Assembly (NCBI GenBank): GCA_022695795.1
Contig: MU404182.1
Location: 1 to 64,000, forward strand
Reading direction: 5' to 3'
DNA: 64,000 bases
From: Biscogniauxia marginata
Taxonomy: Eukaryota; Ascomycota; Sordariomycetes; Xylariales; Xylariaceae
A program made the position numbers and the translations under genes. The notes beneath the pieces were generated by a model. It made no database searches. It saw only the letters and a program-made list of their open reading frames with translations, and was not told the DNA's origin. This document shows, piece after piece, positions 22,423 through 34,920 of this stretch; within the stretch, counting starts at the first letter, position 1; every line of letters starts with the position of its first letter.

Positions 22423-24320
22423 ACGTGCTTTATTAATACCTTGCGCATATTAATACCTTGCGCATATTAATACCTTACGCATATTAATACCTTGCGCACT
22501 TTCCCTTATCTTCTTACATTAGAATTAAGATTTAATAACCATAACGTATAAAATTAACCTAAATTACTCAAAATCTAATAAACTTAATATAATTATAATA
22601 TCTTGACAAGTATGCGCATTATAATTAGTCTCCCCGTAAGTACTATATCGTCGCTTAGAAGGCTGCCCCTCATTTTACTTACCCCCCTTAGAGCGCTTAT
22701 CGCGTCGAGCCTGCTTTTTTGCCTCCTTCTAAGCCAAAACGTCTTGCGTATTCTTTATAGTAAATGCCCCCCCCTCTTAACGGACTCGAGTCTTTTTAGC
22801 CTTGCGGCGTTTACTAAGTGCCTCATTTGCTGCTCGAAGTATACGCACCTCGGCTAATAAAAGCGTCATCTTATAAGCTAACATTTTAGTGCCTTTAGCC
22901 AACGCCGCTACCGTCTTAAAAATGGGGGTTAGAGAGCTTCTTTAATAGCGTGCAATGCGACTTTTTACTAAGGTTAACTATAAAAACGCATTAGTCGCAT
23001 TATAAGGGGTTTAAAAGACCCAAGGGTTAATGTTAGTCGAGGGGAGTATACTAGGATTCGGAGTTTATAACCTCACATCAAGCTTTAAAATTACAATTTG
23101 CGGGTCGAAAGGCACTAAGCCAGCTCCGCGGAATCCAGCCTAGCCATTTTGAGCTGTCATAAAAGCTAAATAAGCTGCTTTAAAAGCGAGGAAGAACTCG
23201 ACCTTTATAATATAATTAATATAAGCCTTAATAAAAGTCTTAATTTTTTAACTATATACCCATTTCAAGATATTAAAACACTTAATATCTAGTAGCTAGG
23301 TTAAATAAGAAAAATAAGAAGGTAAATAAAAAGTAATAATATTATGTGCTTTATAATACTCTTAGAATTCTGTCGATTTATGACTTTCATACTTATTAAG
23401 GACAAATATTTAATATAAACCCTTAACTCGAGTAGAAATATGCTTATTAAAGTGCTTAAGTTATTCCAGGCTTATCTCATTATTTATCTAGTTATTACTA
23501 GTTAATTTAATTACTTAATCGTATAAAAAGCCGCCTTTAATATATTAACTTGCAAGATAATTCTTTCTTTAAACCACTAAAAACGAAGAAACACTTTAAC
23601 CTTTATTATTAATACAAATAATTACTATCGCCTATTCTTAATTACCTAGCTAAATTACTTTACTTTTACTACGTCGATTTACGCGAGTTATAACCATTAT
23701 TAAAGAAATTACACCCATTATAAAGCTTATCTTGTCGAAGTTATAAAAATCGGAGTTTTAAATACCATATTTCGCCCGCATATTCTTAACTAGTCGGAAC
23801 CACGCGCTAATTAGCTCTAAATCTTCGTATAAAGCTCTTTAAAAGTTATAAACGCGATTAAAACGCGTCTTTAACTCTAGTCGTCGTTATACGAATCGAT
23901 ATGCTTAATTCTTCCCGACGCGTAATGCCCCTCGAGATTTAAGTAAAAGATTTATTATATCTTTAACACCAGCGAGCCGAGGCGCAAAACCTCGGGAATT
24001 TAAATCGAGTATATATCGAATAATCGTATCCTCTTTTACTTTATTCAGTTTAAGGTTTAAGGGTAAACGTTCGTCAAGAGAAGTATAACTATTTATTTTA
24101 AGTCGAAGCGTAAATTCGGGAACTTTATAGATTTTCGCAGCAAATCGACAACTTAGTTTTTTAAATAAATAAATAGCCTCGATAACTAAAATGATTCGTG
24201 CTTCCTAGGTTTAAATTTCCATTTATAGTTATTAAGAAAACGCGTGTTAAAATTCATAAGGTATAAAATAAAGGAAAATGCGCAGGGTACTGATATGCGC
24301 AAGGTACTAGTAAAGCACGT
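22423..24320 (-). mobile_element. Fot1/Pogo-type DNA transposon nested in element 2
   Basis: 1,898 bp, flanked by TA dinucleotides (22421-22422, 24321-24322). Terminal inverted repeats begin ACGTGCTTTA and continue YTARTACCTTGCGCA on both ends. The left end has four copies of a 17-bp subterminal repeat (ATTAATACCTTGCGCAT); the right end has two. The minus strand encodes a decayed DDE transposase. The element splits the segment that is contiguous at about 13,985 of element 1, which confirms the insertion. Its GC is higher than that of the surrounding element, so it is less RIP-altered. Confidence 0.92.
22564..24190 (-). pseudogene. Degraded Fot1/Pogo transposase
   Basis: Minus-strand frame broken by many TAG/TAA codons. 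The N-terminal CENP-B-like helix-turn-helix reads LSCRFAAKIYKVPEFTLR. The DDE core keeps its first Asp (FYNFDKISF, usual FDETGF), has Asn for the second (LNKYESHKS, usual LDGHESH) and keeps the third (LLDIKCFNILK). The C-terminus has the Lys-rich tail and a zinc knuckle RRYSTYGETNYNAHTCQ with Cys-to-Tyr changes. Size and domain order fit fungal Fot1 elements (about 1.9 kb). Confidence 0.85.
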
Positions 24321-26798
24321 TATAATAATTCTTTTTTTGTTTTGTTTTTAAATAATTTATAAAAACGGAGGTATTCACGTGATATTTTTTTCGTTAGATT
24401 TTTAAGCTTAGTTACTTAAATTATATAGGCGATATATTTCGTTTTTATATTTGTTTTTTTAATGTTATTTGTAGTACTTATTTTATAACCCGTAATAATT
24501 AACTCTTTTTAATTTTAATCTTAATAAAATATGTTTATTTCAAAATTTATTTATAAATTAATTTTTTAAGTTAATTTATTTTTAAGATTATATCGTGACT
24601 TAATATATATATAATATTAAAAATGACTTACTTAGAATGTTTTTAAATAATTACCGAGAAAAAGATTATTTTTTTAATACTTTATTATTTTTATAACTAA
24701 ATATATATTTTTTAAAGTTCCGTAATTAATATGAACTTTATTTATATATTTATAATATGTTATTTTTTAAGTTATTTTAATTAAAACATAACTTTTATTT
24801 ACTTTTAAATTTATAAGGGCTTTATATTCTCTTTTATTATACTTAACTTTAATTATAATGATATTATTAAGTCTTAATTAGATTTTGTATAAAGACTTAT
24901 TATTTATAGCTTCTCGTTACTTTACTAGCGAAAGCCTTTACCGTTTTTTGGTTTTTTATATTTTCTTTTTTTTAGGTTTTTTTAAGTCGTTATAACCCGG
25001 ATATCTTTCCATTTTTAAGCTTTTATAAAAGCGTATTTCTAGTAATCGTTATTTAAATAGTTTTTTTTAATTATTTTTTAAATAATAAGGGGTAAGAAGT
25101 TTATTCTTTATATAAAACCTTATATATTAAAATTTTAATTCTTTTTCAAGGGCTTTTTTATAACTTAAATTTATTTTTTTATTAATTTAAAATCTTTTAA
25201 GGTTCTGGATTATTTTCGAATAAAATATATAATTCTTAGATTTATTTATTAAAAGTAACTTAATATTTTCTTATAAATTTATATAAATTTCTAAAAATTC
25301 TTTTTTTAAAGTATGTTTTAACGATTTGTTTATAGCTTAATTTAGTTACACGTATTTTTACTTATTATTTTGTTAAGTGTTTTCTTATAAATTTAAATAA
25401 ACTTATATTGTACTTAGCTCGCTTTTCGAGCTAGTATAAAAAATATAATTCTTTTTATAATTCCTATAATTCTTTCTCGATTTCGTCTTTTTTAAAACCT
25501 GTTTCGAGTAAATTATATATATTATATAATATTAAAATATAATATATATAACTCTTAATAATTACTTTGTTTTTTTTTGGAACTTAAATAAAGATAACAT
25601 ATTTTAAGATATTATAGCCATCGTGAGATATTATCGTAAATATATTTGTTTTTTTTTTATATTATTACTTTTTAGTTTTTAAAAATAATAACCGGTTTTA
25701 TTTTTAAAATTTTTATATATTTAATAAGCGTCGTTAATATAAAAGCTTTAATATAACGATATATATTCTTTTTTTAGTTGTTTTTCTATTTTTAGCTTTA
25801 TTTTAAGTTTTTTACTTAGTAACCTATTAAGCTAGTTAATATTATTTAAGTTGTTATACTTGCTTTTTTTTTAATGTGTTTTATATTTATTATTATTATA
25901 ATGGCTTTAATGTAGCTTATTATAGTTTAACTTAATTCCTAAGTTGTATCTTAATTTATAAGTATCATATTTATATGGTAATTCGTCTTCATTATATCTT
26001 TATTTAGTTTATTTTAACGTAAAGTATTTTAAGTATAAATGGTCGTGCTTTAAATAGTTTTTATAATTAACTTAATAATATTTATAACTTTTTTTTATAA
26101 GGACTTCCTTATTTTTCTTTATTTTAATAGTGGTAATAATAAACACTTGATTTATTTCCTTGTTATTTTTAAAATAAACCCTTATTTTAAAGGTTCTTTT
26201 CTCGGGTTAAGGAATCCTTTTTATTTTTAGTTTTTATTTCTTGGGATTTTAATATTCGATTTTATAATATTTCTTTTTTTTATAGTTAAAACATTTAATA
26301 GTTGACTTCTTTTGCGTTTTTTACTCTTTTTAAGCGGCGTTAATTTTAATAAGGTTTAATTTAGTTTTAGTGTTTTTCCTTATTTCGGTATTACTTTTGT
26401 GATTTTTTTTTTTACTAATCGCCGTTCTTTCGTTATATCGTTTTTTTTAAAGTACCGTTCAAAGTTTTTATTATTAATAGTAATTATTATTATAACGTAA
26501 TTATTAAACTTTTTTAAGTTTCTTTCTTTATATAAATTTATTTTATATAGTTTATTTTTTATATAGTTTTTTAATTTTTAATAAAACAAATAATATAAGC
26601 TTTTAATAAGTAATTATAATTAGTTTATAAGTTTTTTAAACTTAATAACGTAATTTAAAGCTTTCTTATCTTGTCGCAATTTATAAAGTTAAACTTCGGC
26701 TTATTACTTAAAAATTAAGTTATTAAATATAAACTTAAATTATTTTTCAAATTTCTTATAATTTTTAAAGACTTTTTTATGTTTTTTTAGGTGTTTTA

Positions 26799-26896
26799 NN
26801 NNNNNNNNNNNNNNNNNNNNNNNNNNNNNNNNNNNNNNNNNNNNNNNNNNNNNNNNNNNNNNNNNNNNNNNNNNNNNNNNNNNNNNNNNNNNNNNN
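26799..26896. other. Assembly gap (run of N)
   Basis: About 98 N inside the gag region of element 2, next to a tandem repeat. The true length is unknown. Confidence 0.99.
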
Positions 26897-27011
26897 GATT
26901 TATTATTTAGGTGTTTTATTTATTATTTAGGTGTTTTATTTATTATTTAGGTGTTTTATTTATTATTTAGGTGTTTTATTTATTATTTAGGTGTTTTATT
27001 TATTATTTAGG
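26897..27011. repeat. 20-bp tandem repeat array in gag of element 2
   Basis: More than five head-to-tail copies of GTGTTTTATTTATTATTTAG abutting the N gap; GTGTTTTA also stands on the left side of the gap. In element 1 the same place has one related unit (around 16,417-16,440), so the array expanded in element 2. Confidence 0.95.
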
Positions 27012-27603
27012 TAATTTTTTAATATTAGTTAAAATTAAATTAAAGTAGTTTCGACGAGGAGTTAAAATACCGTGAAAACTTTTTATTTTTTAGTAGTAAT
27101 TATTCTGTGATAGAATTAAAAATCTTTTTAAATCGCTCGATTTATTATATTTACTCGATATAATTAATTTAAAACTTTTTATATTAAGGGTCGTTATATT
27201 ATTTTTATTATTTAAGTTATTAAGGTTATTATTATTTAAAGGTAGTTTTAACTATTTATTTTTAAGAAGTAAAGGTTATTTTATTTATTTATTTCCTTTT
27301 TTAAGTGCTTTTTCTTTCTCTTTTTTTTTCCTTAAATAATTCTTCTTATTAAGCTTTAAAGGTGTCGTTTTAAGGCTTTTTTTTAGTTGTAATTATAATT
27401 AATTTTTATATTGATTTTTTTAAACCTTTTTATTATACCGTAAAAGAATTTAAAGCTTTCGTTTAAAAGCTTATTAATTATTATTTTTCTACTTATTTTT
27501 TTATTACTTTTTAGTTTTAAAAGGTATATTTATTTTGAAACGGTTTAATCGAAAGTTCCTTTTTTTAAATTAATATTAAGTATTAATTAAGAAGTTATTA
27601 AAA

Positions 27604-27996
27604 TATAACGAATTTTTTTATATATTTTTAGTTAATTAACTTTATAAATAAATACATATTAGGTTTTCTTAATTTAAAAATAATAATAAATTAAGATTAA
27701 TTTAAATAATTTATAATACTTTATTTATTAAAAAGATTTTAAAGTAATTTTATTATAATATTAAAAAGTAATTATAATTTTAAATTAATAGTTAAAAAAC
27801 GAAAGATTAATTATATAAGAAATTTTAATTTTTTATACTTGTTTTTCTTTTTATATAAATAAAGTAAATAATAAATTGTATATTTTTAATTCATTATTTA
27901 TTATTTGTTAAATAATGAATCGTATATTCTTAATTCACTATTTATTATTTGTAATTACGTGACCCGCACATGCTTAATATTCCGATGGTCGTAACA
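27604..27996 (-). repeat. LTR of element 2 (5' side in coding orientation)
   Basis: 393 bp, partner of 18347-18737, starting TATAACGAATT and ending GATGGTCGTAACA. It is much more AT-rich than its partner except for the last 50 bases, which keep unaltered C and G. The ATTAT duplication follows at 27997. Confidence 0.93.
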
Positions 27997-28366
27997 ATTA
28001 TAAAGCTTGTATAGCACCAACTATAATAATCCCTGAATACCTAAAACCTTAGGTACGGATGTACCTATGTACCTATGGATGGAAGACGCAAAAGGCGGGC
28101 CCATGCACCGCCACAATGAGTCAGCAAACAGTGGATCCTCCTGCCATAGGTACCTGTACCTAATGTTTGCTTCAGGTCACACTGCTTTTCTCACTTCCCA
28201 GTCGACCCCACCTCCAACTTCCGTTAACCTAGGTTCGCTTCGTTTTTCTTTTTCGTCATTCAGCCGTCTCTGAAGTCCCCAAAGCACCCACGTTCGAGTC
28301 CTACGGTGAACACAATTTATCAATTCCTTTTTTCACCCTTCCAATGCCTCAAAATCACCAGTCAAC
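27997..28366. other. Promoter-side flank of the TFIIIC gene
   Basis: 370 bp of ordinary composition between the LTR and the TFIIIC start codon. No gene. It must hold most of the promoter, unless the LTR contributes. Confidence 0.5.
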
Positions 28367-31300
28367 ATGGGAAAAGGACTCGATGAGCTGATTGAGTCAC
28401 TCTTGACCGAGATTGCTTTTTCCGGTTCTCGAGGTACGTTAGACGGCTCATCTTGCCAAGCCCCTGATAATTCCGATCGCCTGATTGGTCAACTGTGCAC
28501 GATGGCTATTCAAGCTAACTCGTTGGCTAGGTTGTCGCGTGTCGAATTTACTTGCTGCCATCAACGCCTTCTACAAGGATGACAAAGGCACGGGTGGTAA
28601 TCCTGATGTGACGCCTCAAGGCAAAGGCCCTGACCTTGAACATGACAACCTCGTCGTTGCCTCTAAAGTCTGGTGTTGGCTAGTGGCAAGACCGGATGTA
28701 TCTGTCGGCGTTGATAGGAAATTCAATCATCTTTCGCTTGAGGCAGTCCTGGCTCTACCGGAAGATGAAGACGATCAGACGCCATCCGACCCAGCTTCAG
28801 GCTCTTCCGGTGTTCCGGCAAACACTCCCGAGGCGGGCCAGTCAGGTCCTAGCAGAGGCCCACGGAAGTTAGGGAAAGGGCTTGAAAATGCTAGGCCACG
28901 TCTTCACATTTCCGAGGAGCGGCAATGGAGGATCCTCACCGGACACGGCCCGGATTTTAAACGGGTGCCTACTTTCGAATGGAGAGCGCTTGTGGATATC
29001 GCCTCGGTGAAGGACAAAGGAATACTGCAAGGCGATCTCGTGCGACTAACTGGCCAAGACAAGAGGTCACTTCCGACTCGTACTGATGCTCTTGCCAAAA
29101 AGGGATACATCATCAAACAGCCCATTCTCCTCCGTGGGTGCAGATCTAGCAAGCTATGGCTTGCCCAGTTTGCCGAGAAAGCAAAACAAGACGCGGACCG
29201 TGACGGCCTCCAGTTTGATAAAGTTGATCTCTCAAAAGAGGCACTGACCAAGGACCTCAACCCGGTCTCCTTTAGTAAGATGTGGAATGGAGAAAGACTC
29301 GACTATTTGGCCATCGCACAGGCTTTTGTTGCTGTAGTCAAAGCTTGGGGGCTCATCCGGTATTGCGATGCGCGAGCGAAACTAGATGTTGAGGAGCGCG
29401 TAGCCCAGATGCGCGCTCTCGCAAAGACTTCTCGATGGCTCACAAGTATCGGATCGGTCACATTTGTAGCCGCAAGATTTTCTCACAACCATCGGCTTTT
29501 CAAGGACTGCGTCAAGTTCCTTCGTGAACCAACACCTGCTGAGTGGAGAATCTTTCGCACAACTCCTAAAGCTAAGCTCAATGTTCCCTCCTACCGAGTG
29601 GGAGCACGTGGAAAGGCTTCTCGAGCCAAGCATGAAGCCCTTACGAAGTCTCGAAGCAAATCGAAAGAGAAACATACGTCCGGTAAACGCACTCCACTCG
29701 AGCCATCTGTTAAAGATGAAGTCATACCTTCGCTTTGGGCGCCACAGAAGCCTATCACAAACACAGTCTTTGAGATCATCAAGAGGTCTGGTCCTGCAGG
29801 ATCTTCAAATGCCTCTATTGGCCGTCAGACGTTGGGTTATTCATACCGGAAGTATACCGCAGCCTTGAACGCGGCACTTTCATTTCCTAGCTCCCAACCC
29901 CCATATCTTGAACATCTCGCTGTCACTTCAAAACTCACACGAGTAGGAAAGGCGATGACCTACCACTTCTTCGCGAAAAGTGAGATCGCGTCTTTGTCAT
30001 TGGCCCCTACGGAGGACAATGCCCAAACGCAAGAAGCAGACATAGCAAGACGTGCGCTTGGTGAGGAGTCTCTGACCACGCCACCCATTGAAAAAAAGAC
30101 TCCAGCATTTTCTCGGCCCATAGAGTCGAAGTTTGCGCCATCACCTTCCACCTCACTCTCCAGGCTCAGTCGAGCTATTCCGTCTATAAATACTACACAG
30201 ACCCGGGAACAAAATTCTACGCGCAAGAGAAAGCGAACTTCGAATGATAACCCAGCGGAATATCCGACAGCAAAACGCCGGGGGCGGCCACCCAAGGCTA
30301 GAGTACAAGAGCCAGAAAAGCCGGTAGTAACGGAAGGGCTACCCATGGATTCACAAATAAACACAAGACTGAGAACCACTTCTGGTGTGATGACCGGAGA
30401 ACTGCAGATGGACAAGGCAACTTCGCCAATGAACGAACAAGAGTTCCCTGCAGAGCCATCCCCACAGCAAGATCCGACCCCAGAACCACCTCAGCCTAGA
30501 CCTCCTGGTGTGTATCGCGAACTCAAGCCCCCGTTAGAATATGGCCTGAAGAGAAAGGGGCGACCGAGAAGATCATGTATTGTCGTATTCAGATCTGACC
30601 GGCTCAAAGATCCATCCTTCCTTGGAGTCACACAAACCGAACCTGACGGGGAAGTCGCAGAAACCTCGACTCCAGGCGATAACACAGCTCACTCAGTAAT
30701 AGGTCCAACAAACATGACGGGTATAGAAGACGCGTTATTATCCACGGTAGCAGAATCGACACCAGCTAAGCAAAGCACAGCCATTCAGCGTAGAAAGTCA
30801 CGTAAAAGCAAAGCGAGGTCTTTCAAGTGCGATGAGTGCGGAAACAGCTGGAGGAACTCAAATGGCCTGGAATATCATCTCAACAAGTCCCAGACTACTT
30901 GCAATCCTAACTTTGTCCCACCACCTCCAGAGCCAATTGTACTCCAGCCTGATCTCAAACAAAGAGACGCACGACCACTAGCATCTTCATCGCCCAGACG
31001 TCGACAGAAAGCTAAGGGAAGTGGTGATGATGATGTACCGTCTATTCCCCTGTCAAAAACACCCCCCACGCGAGTCCGTCCTGTGAGAAGTCAGATTACC
31101 GGGACAATCAGCGAAGGGACTCCTAAGCCTGCCTCTACTCGGGGTGCGATACTCCTGCAAGATCTACAAGCCTATGATATTACTGACCGAGGACTGCAAC
31201 GTGCTGATCAAGCACCGTCTCAGTTTCATGGCATCTATTCGTCGGATACAAAACCGCCGGGGTCTGTTCAACCCCAATCTAGGGAGCAACTCGAGCATTG

Positions 31301-34300
31301 CAAAGAATCCTTACGTCAACGGAAATACGCAGGAAGTCATCAGGGAACCAATGCTTTACAGCATCCGTCTACCGAAATCCCTAATAACAATGGGCCATCG
31401 ACTTCTCTTCGGGAGGGGACAAGCGTGAATTCGAAAACTGGAGTTCACCATAACTACGGAATTAGGGACCTCGAAGACCAGAATCTACTTTCACCATTAT
31501 CAGCTACAAATACACAACCAGATAGTTCGGCCACAGTATTGGCCCGTCAATCAGCTGGTAAATATGTCTCTTTCCCTATGGTAACCGGCACTGCTACGTC
31601 TGTGAATACTGCTCAAAATAGCTTGACGTCTCCAAATCAAACACATAAGCGAACTTTGCCGAATGCAGATCCTGTATCCCGATACAAGTCTCTACTATCG
31701 TCAAGGGGGCTCAGCAGCGAAAATGTCCAAAGAGACCACCGATCCGATGTCAATTCCACAGCTTCATTCGGAAACTCAAAGACAAGCAAGGTATCATTGG
31801 GGGCTCAACGTAGGGAGCGTACATCGAAAATTATCGGATATCTCCTTGATCAGAATGAAGGTGTATTTCCTGGCCAAAAGTCTCTCTACATGACTCTTAT
31901 ATCTATCTGGACTCGAGAATATAGTGACCTAGCACCACCTGATTGGAAGATGTGTCACAGCGTCGTTAGCAAAATGGACAAGACTGGGTTGTTAGAGCAG
32001 CAACATTTCGGTTTTCTCGATGGCCAGGGTCAACTTCAGGATTGCACCATCCTCGTCAAGCCACGGAAAGATGGTAGCCAACCAGCGGATCTCTCTACCG
32101 ACACTAAAGTTGCCGCCATCAAGGAAAAGATGAGGGAGATGTTCCCAGAGCCTTATATCCCAGAAGCCTTCTCGCTTTCAGAAAAAGAGCTCGAACTATT
32201 TGATGCTCTTGCCTTAAGGCACAGAGGTCCACAACAAGATGAAAAGACCTCCACGCAGGCCCAAAAGGTCAACAAGGCACAAAAAATTGAGGTTTTGCAG
32301 TATCCGATGCCTGTTATAGTTGACATGCCCACCAATGCGAACACATCAAAACGCCCGCATGAAGATGAGGATGGCCAAAATTCTAAGCCCTCAAAGAAGA
32401 CCTGTGTTGATGTTCTAGGAATTGGGAAGACCCAAAGTAATCGGAAATACAGAAAGAAACCTGAGTCTCAGTTCCGGGACGCTGGGAAATTGGCAATTTA
32501 TATTTGGAACCAGAGACAAAACCATGCCAGTAACTGGAACCAAATGCCTGCTTGTCTTCAGGATCCCACAACAGGTACATGGTCGCTGAAACCAGAGACG
32601 AATTATCTACCAAAGTCTAGAATTAAAACTATCCTATCTTCGGTGAAAAGCACTCGAGAACATGATGCTTACTTGAGACAACAACCCTCAATGAGACAGA
32701 AAGAGGCACCCAGAAAACGGTATAATATTGATAGATTTATCGAACTGTCAACATCTACGTCATTTCCTTTTGAAGATGCTGAATCTGAGGATGACGATGA
32801 AGATACCGTGATGGAATATGCTCAGAAGACTGGTGCTGCCGATGACAATGCAAACACCAATTCTCAAGATATCGGTGTACGATTTTCACAACTTCAGCCG
32901 GTTCGTGATACAAGCCATGGTAGCTGGCCACGACTTACAACTGAGTTCTTTGACTCTCACGTACAGGGTTTTACCATGGTTGGTTCTATGCCATCCTCTC
33001 AGTGGTTCCAAAAAGAGAACTTGCCACGAAGCGTTGATGATGTCCCTAGGACTGCACGAGCACTACCACTTAGTTCTTGGGCTGATCCGCTGTACGGCAA
33101 GTTTATGCGGGATCTTACTAGAATCGAGACTTGGGAACGGTCAGTTGAAGGGACTCAGATCCTTTCTCATGGATCAGTCGCACCGGAGTACTTTTTCCTA
33201 TCCCTCAGAAGTGATGAATCAAAGGCAAACATGAAACCTTCTGCTGTTGAATGGCCGAGCACGACGCAATACACCGCAGAAAATATGCCGGACGACATAA
33301 AGAACGCATCCACAGAGGATGAAGACTTCGGTTTGCCTAGTCCAGCATTACGTAGTACCCGAGCCAAGGATTCGCTACCAGAGAACCAGGTGAAACGAAC
33401 ACGAACAAATCGTCTGTTGCAAGATGTAAAGGCGAAGTCGGGTATGAACGACGGGTACAAAACACGAATCCTCACATCAATACCAAGACAACCTAGGGGT
33501 CGATCCACCCATCCTCGCCCAATTAACGGTGAAACAGAGCTCATCGCTGCCTTTGTCGTCTTCAGAACCCTCATAGGAGGCGTAGACCAGACCGTAGATC
33601 TAGGTCTAATCATGAAGTATTTCCCGGAAATGTCTCTCTCTGCTTTGAGAAAGTTCTGGCCCAAGGTTACTAGAGAGCGAAAGACGTATGTTGATGCTTT
33701 GACATCGAAGTTCCAATCAGCATTCTTAGAAGCATACGAGAGAGGGGACGTGCCTCCTCTTGACTACGACAACCTAGCAGACTACGACTGGCGCTCGTTG
33801 ATAACGTGGACAGCAAAACTTGAGACGCATGACGATGTGATTCTCCCTGTGTCACTCCAGGCGCTTAACGAGGCATATCTGCTTGAAGACCCCATCGATG
33901 AGGTCGTGAACTGGAGAGAAATCTGGTTCTCTCAAGCATCAGTGTACAACAGGATTGAAGCAGCTGCTGGCGAGTCTATCTCGATTCCTGTGCCCAGCAC
34001 TCGAGATGACGAGGCGATTTTGCGTATCGCAAGGTCATGGGTTCGCTCTCTATGCTGCACCTCCATCAAAGGTGTAGATTCACCGGAGAAGATTCGTGCA
34101 AAGCTCCTCCGGTTAGCTAACGGGGATGAATCTTCGACGAACCGGCTACTCGGCAGGGTACTTTCGAAACTTAGGTCGGAAAAACTCGTCGTTAGATCCA
34201 AGGGAAAGATAATGGGCCAAAGTTTCAGACTGCATGCCCAGTTCGTGAAACAGCTGGAGAAGCTGTCCCGGGCGGAGAAGTTCACGCAGGCGACGGCGTT

Positions 34301-34901
34301 CAAGACGCAACTAGATGAGAACTTCCGGGCCGACAAGGAATTCCTGCTTCCGTACGCCTCCGACGATGGCACCATCATGGCAGTCATCAACCTCCAGACC
34401 TGCGGCCGGGTCCGCGTGGAGGCCGTCGACATCCCCAACATACCGTTCGGCTTCGAGCCCGGCAACTACGAGGGCAGGCTCTTCCCCAAGAGCTACTACC
34501 ACTTCCAGGTCCGGCTGGCGCCCACGCAGACGTACACGTACGACGAGGACATGCCGCTCCTGCGGGAGGCGCGGGGCGCGGAGCCGCCCGCCGAGGGCCC
34601 GCGGGGCGAGATCCCCATCTGGGTCGACTTCTTCGGCGGCCTGGACAGGGCCCGCTGGTCCGAGTACCTCTCCATGATGGCCTTCGCGCTCGCGACCAAG
34701 GGGCCCCTCACCCCCGCCAGCGCCGCCGTGCTGCTGCGCCCCGTCGTCGAGGAATTCGAGGCCCGGCTCATCATGGACTGGCTCGACAAGCTGGGCCTCC
34801 TGCAGCGCGTCGGGTCCGGGCGCGGCGCTACTATGGCCGAGTGGTGGTGGCTCGCCATCGGCAGGCTGGTCGACTTCGAGAAGGGGAAGAGTAGGGCGTA
34901 G
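28367..34901 (+). CDS. TFC3: TFIIIC largest subunit, B-block-binding (Tfc3/Sfc3-like)
   Basis: Two exons, 28367-28433 and 28531-34901, around a 97-nt intron (donor GTACGT, branch GCTAAC, acceptor CTAG); about 2145 aa. The N-terminus MGKGLDELIESLLTEIAF, then RVSNLLAAINAFY, matches the start of fungal TFIIIC B-block subunits. Residues about 135-235 form the B-block_TFIIIC winged-helix region. An AT-hook-like KRRGRPPKAR is at about 605. A C2H2-like finger (CDECGNSWRNSNGLEYHL) is at about 786-810. Long disordered stretches separate these from a conserved C-terminal part (about 1740-2140). The subunit binds the internal B box of tRNA genes and recruits RNA polymerase III in the nucleus. The length fits filamentous ascomycete orthologues, which are longer than yeast tau138. 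The last 600 bp are distinctly GC-richer. Confidence 0.88.
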
Positions 34902-34920
34902 GGCGTAGGGCGTAGGGCGG
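34897..34920 (+). repeat. GGGCGTA heptamer repeat at the TFIIIC stop codon
   Basis: Three copies of GGGCGTA plus a partial fourth; the first supplies the TAG stop of the TFIIIC gene. Confidence 0.8.

Larger units (their letters stand above)
19350..27540 (-). pseudogene. RIP-inactivated gag-pol of element 2
   Basis: Minus-strand remnants parallel those of element 1: chromodomain (about 19,440-19,620), integrase (about 20,100-20,980), RNase H/RT (about 21,200-22,350), protease and gag (about 24,800-27,450). It is interrupted by the solo LTR, the DNA transposon and the N gap. The YxDD box seen in element 1 is lost in a short deletion near 21,915. Almost every frame is closed by RIP-type stops. 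Confidence 0.8.
18347..27996 (-). mobile_element. Ty3/Gypsy chromovirus, element 2, with nested insertions
   Basis: Bounded by LTRs at 18347-18737 and 27604-27996 with a perfect ATTAT target duplication (18342-18346 and 27997-28001). Subtracting the nested solo LTR (19,670-20,019) and the Fot1-like transposon (22,423-24,320) leaves about 7.4 kb, the same size and gene order as element 1, with which it aligns along its length. Coding is on the minus strand. It is far more AT-rich than element 1, particularly from about 26 kb to 27.9 kb. Local deletions include the RT active-site box near 21,915. It contains a gap of about 98 N at 26,799-26,896. Confidence 0.93.

Noticed and set aside
22433..22500. 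CRISPR-like short repeats
   Set aside because: Four directly tandem 17-bp units with no spacers at the end of a DNA transposon; they are subterminal repeats.
9989..27996. Centromere or mitochondrial-type AT-rich DNA
   Set aside because: The AT richness is explained by two RIP-altered retroelements with intact boundaries; the block is short for a regional centromere and lies between ordinary genes.
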